A stretch of 64,000 bases of DNA, from NCBI GenBank assembly GCA_020073265.1, contig JAIQFN010000010.1, positions 1-64,000 on the forward strand, given 5' to 3'. Position numbers and translations under genes: made by a program. The DNA is from Terriglobia bacterium. GTDB lineage: Bacteria > Acidobacteriota > Terriglobia > Bryobacterales > Bryobacteraceae. The notes under the pieces are model-generated. The model was not told the DNA's origin. It ran no database searches and saw nothing but the letters and a program-made list of their open reading frames with translations. Within the stretch, counting starts at the first letter, position 1. Each line of letters starts with the position of its first letter. Below are positions 62,792 through 64,000 of this stretch, piece after piece.

Positions 62792-63364
62792 TCAATGACC
62801 CAATGCTATCAAGACACGCTCGGTAATTTCCTGGATCATGGAGGGCAGGGCCGCATCCAGCGCCAGCGTGATGGCCGCGCGGACGCGCTCGGGATCGATC
62901 TCGGGAGCCTGCGGTGAAACCGCGCTCGCGGCGCCCGGGGAAGCCGGCGAGGCGGCCGCCGAGGCCAGCGCTTCGGCGAACAGGCCGCGCGCCAGTTGCG
63001 CCTCCTGGACCAGCGGCCGGATGGTCTCGATCAGTTGCGACGCCTCGAAGGGTTTCTTGAGGATCGCGTCGCAGCCGGCTCGCCGTGCCTCTTCTTCATC
63101 GAAGGGTTCGAGCAATCCGGCCGTGAGCACCACGCGCACGTGCCGCAGGCGCGCGTCGCTTTTGACATGCCGGCAAATCTCCATGCCGGAGGCGGCCGGC
63201 AGGAACACGTCGGCCAGGATCAGGTCGGGATCGACGTCCGAGAGGCGCTGCAGCGCGGCGTCGCCGCTAGTGAGGCTGACAACTTCGAAACCTTCTTCCC
63301 GCAGGATCCGCTCGCCCATGCGCTGCGCGTGTGGGCTATCGTCGGCCAGCAGGATGCGGCTCAT
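62792..63364 (-). CDS. response-regulator receiver protein with C-terminal extension
   Basis: The 190-residue protein has a receiver domain (1-120): acid pair Asp8-Asp9 (LLADDS), phospho-acceptor Asp52 (LILADVFLP), Thr81 and Lys104 (ILKKPF). Residues 120-155 are an Ala/Ser/Pro linker, followed by a short helix (VRAAITLALDAALPSMIQEI) without DNA-binding motif. It is a stand-alone receiver of the kind used in signalling relays. The cognate histidine kinase is not in the window. The ATG overlaps the bamD stop by one base (TGATG). Confidence 0.88.
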   Translation of the reverse strand: MSRILLADDSPHAQRMGERILREEGFEVVSLTSGDAALQRLSDVDPDLILADVFLPAASGMEICRHVKSDARLRHVRVVLTAGLLEPFDEEEARRAGCDAILKKPFEASQLIETIRPLVQEAQLARGLFAEALASAAASPASPGAASAVSPQAPEIDPERVRAAITLALDAALPSMIQEITERVLIALGH

Positions 63365-64000
63365 CAGGGCTGGCCGGAGCCGGCGGGCTGATTGGCGGCA
63401 GGCTGGCTCGAGGCAGGCTGCTTGGGTTTCTTTTCCTTTTTCTTTTTCTTGCCCTTGTTCTGATCGTTCGCCGTGGTCTGCGCCGGCTGCGTGCCCGATG
63501 CGTCGGCCTTGGCTTCTTCAGGCGGGTTGGCGCGCGCGTCCGGCTTGGTATCCAGCGCCGAAGGACCGCTCACCGTGGTGGCCGTCACGTCGCCGCTGAA
63601 GCCGGTGCCCGTTCCGCCAGGCTGTGGAACGCTGGGCGGTACCGACGGCCGCATGTTCGTCATGGCAGGATCGCCGGATCGCGCCGCGCTGGTCACGTCC
63701 GGCCCGCGCCGCAGGAAACCGGTGCCGCGCGAGATCATGCCGGGCTTCTGGCGATTCTCCTGCTCCCACTTCATCCGCGCCAGCGCCGCTGTATCGGCCT
63801 CCGGGATGGGCAATTCCATTTCCTTCAGTTTCTTCTTGGCGTCGTCGGCATAATCGCTCAGCGGATAATCCTTGACGATGCGCGCGTAGGCGTCGCCTTC
63901 CTGTTTGCGGAAGCGGGGACCCAGCTTGGAATATCCTTGGCCCATCTCCCACAGCGCTTCATCGGCCTTGCTGTAGAGAGGATACTGCTCCACCACATGG
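63364..64000 (-). CDS. bamD: BamD-like outer-membrane assembly lipoprotein, C-terminal part (runs off window)
   Basis: The visible 211 residues contain TPR-like repeats (YPLYSKADEALWEMGQGYSK; YARIVKDYPLSDYADDAKKK), matching the last repeats of BamD. The protein then goes on for about 150 residues with a Pro/Thr/Gly-rich linker and a lysine cluster (KGKKKKKEKKPKQP) before a Gln/Ala/Pro tail. BamD normally ends shortly after the last TPR, so this C-terminal extension is unusual. The N-terminal lipobox lies beyond base 64000. It is the most upstream visible gene of the five-gene minus-strand operon. Confidence 0.75.
   Translation of the reverse strand, partial: HVVEQYPLYSKADEALWEMGQGYSKLGPRFRKQEGDAYARIVKDYPLSDYADDAKKKLKEMELPIPEADTAALARMKWEQENRQKPGMISRGTGFLRRGPDVTSAARSGDPAMTNMRPSVPPSVPQPGGTGTGFSGDVTATTVSGPSALDTKPDARANPPEEAKADASGTQPAQTTANDQNKGKKKKKEKKPKQPASSQPAANQPAGSGQP

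Overview
The window looks like chromosomal DNA of an acidobacterium, most likely of the Solibacter/Bryobacterales group. This is inferred from family content, not from a marker tree: two Oar-like outer-membrane receptors with an N-terminal carboxypeptidase-regulatory domain, two secreted proteins with the Solibacter-type TIGR03437 module, an acidobacterial duplicated orphan permease (ADOP), an ECF-sigma/Ser-Thr kinase pair, and uniformly GC-rich coding sequence. I see no tRNA, rRNA, CRISPR array or prophage.

Layout. 0-0.6 kb: the 5' tip of an IS21-type istA gene and a small ORF. 0.6-8.8 kb: DinB-like protein, an ABC-2 permease without its ATPase, a Mg2+ P-type ATPase coupled to a zinc alcohol dehydrogenase, a secreted HAF-repeat protein, and a tandem universal stress protein behind a sigma-54-like promoter. 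8.9-15.9 kb, minus strand: lytic transglycosylase plus GAF-like protein, then an xdhC - molybdopterin-nucleotidyltransferase-like - AsmA operon. 15.9-16.8 kb: a REP-associated tyrosine transposase (RAYT) between perfect inverted REP arms, inserted against a HAD phosphatase whose start codon is gone. 17.4-26.7 kb: two tandem paralogous TonB-receptor-like genes and a secreted Gly/Tyr-rich protein. 26.9-30.4 kb: M28 peptidase and a polytopic GT-C-like protein.

30.4-45 kb is the accessory part: three intact toxin-antitoxin pairs (FitAB-like, MazEF, VapBC-like) and two toxin-like remnants lie among rfbD, an ADOP permease, unknown genes, an SDR/cyclase/nucleotidyltransferase operon and an S9 peptidase. 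45-56.6 kb, minus strand: the core operon rplA-rplJ-rplL-rpoB-rpoC, with an internal promoter before rpoB, a terminator after rpoC, and no rplK beside rplA. 56.7-60.8 kb: a second TIGR03437 protein divergent from an ECF sigma/Ser-Thr kinase pair. 60.9-64 kb, minus strand: a translationally coupled operon of bamD, a receiver-domain protein, yajQ, an alpha/beta hydrolase with an odd C-terminal domain, and a dual-specificity phosphatase.

The strongest non-genic signal is a family of paired inverted REP hairpins (BIMEs). There are five copies beside ordinary genes, each within about 20 bases of a stop codon, plus the single-REP pair that brackets the RAYT gene. A second, unrelated repeat (two copies, 31 kb apart) keeps two tandem hairpins intact through compensatory base changes.
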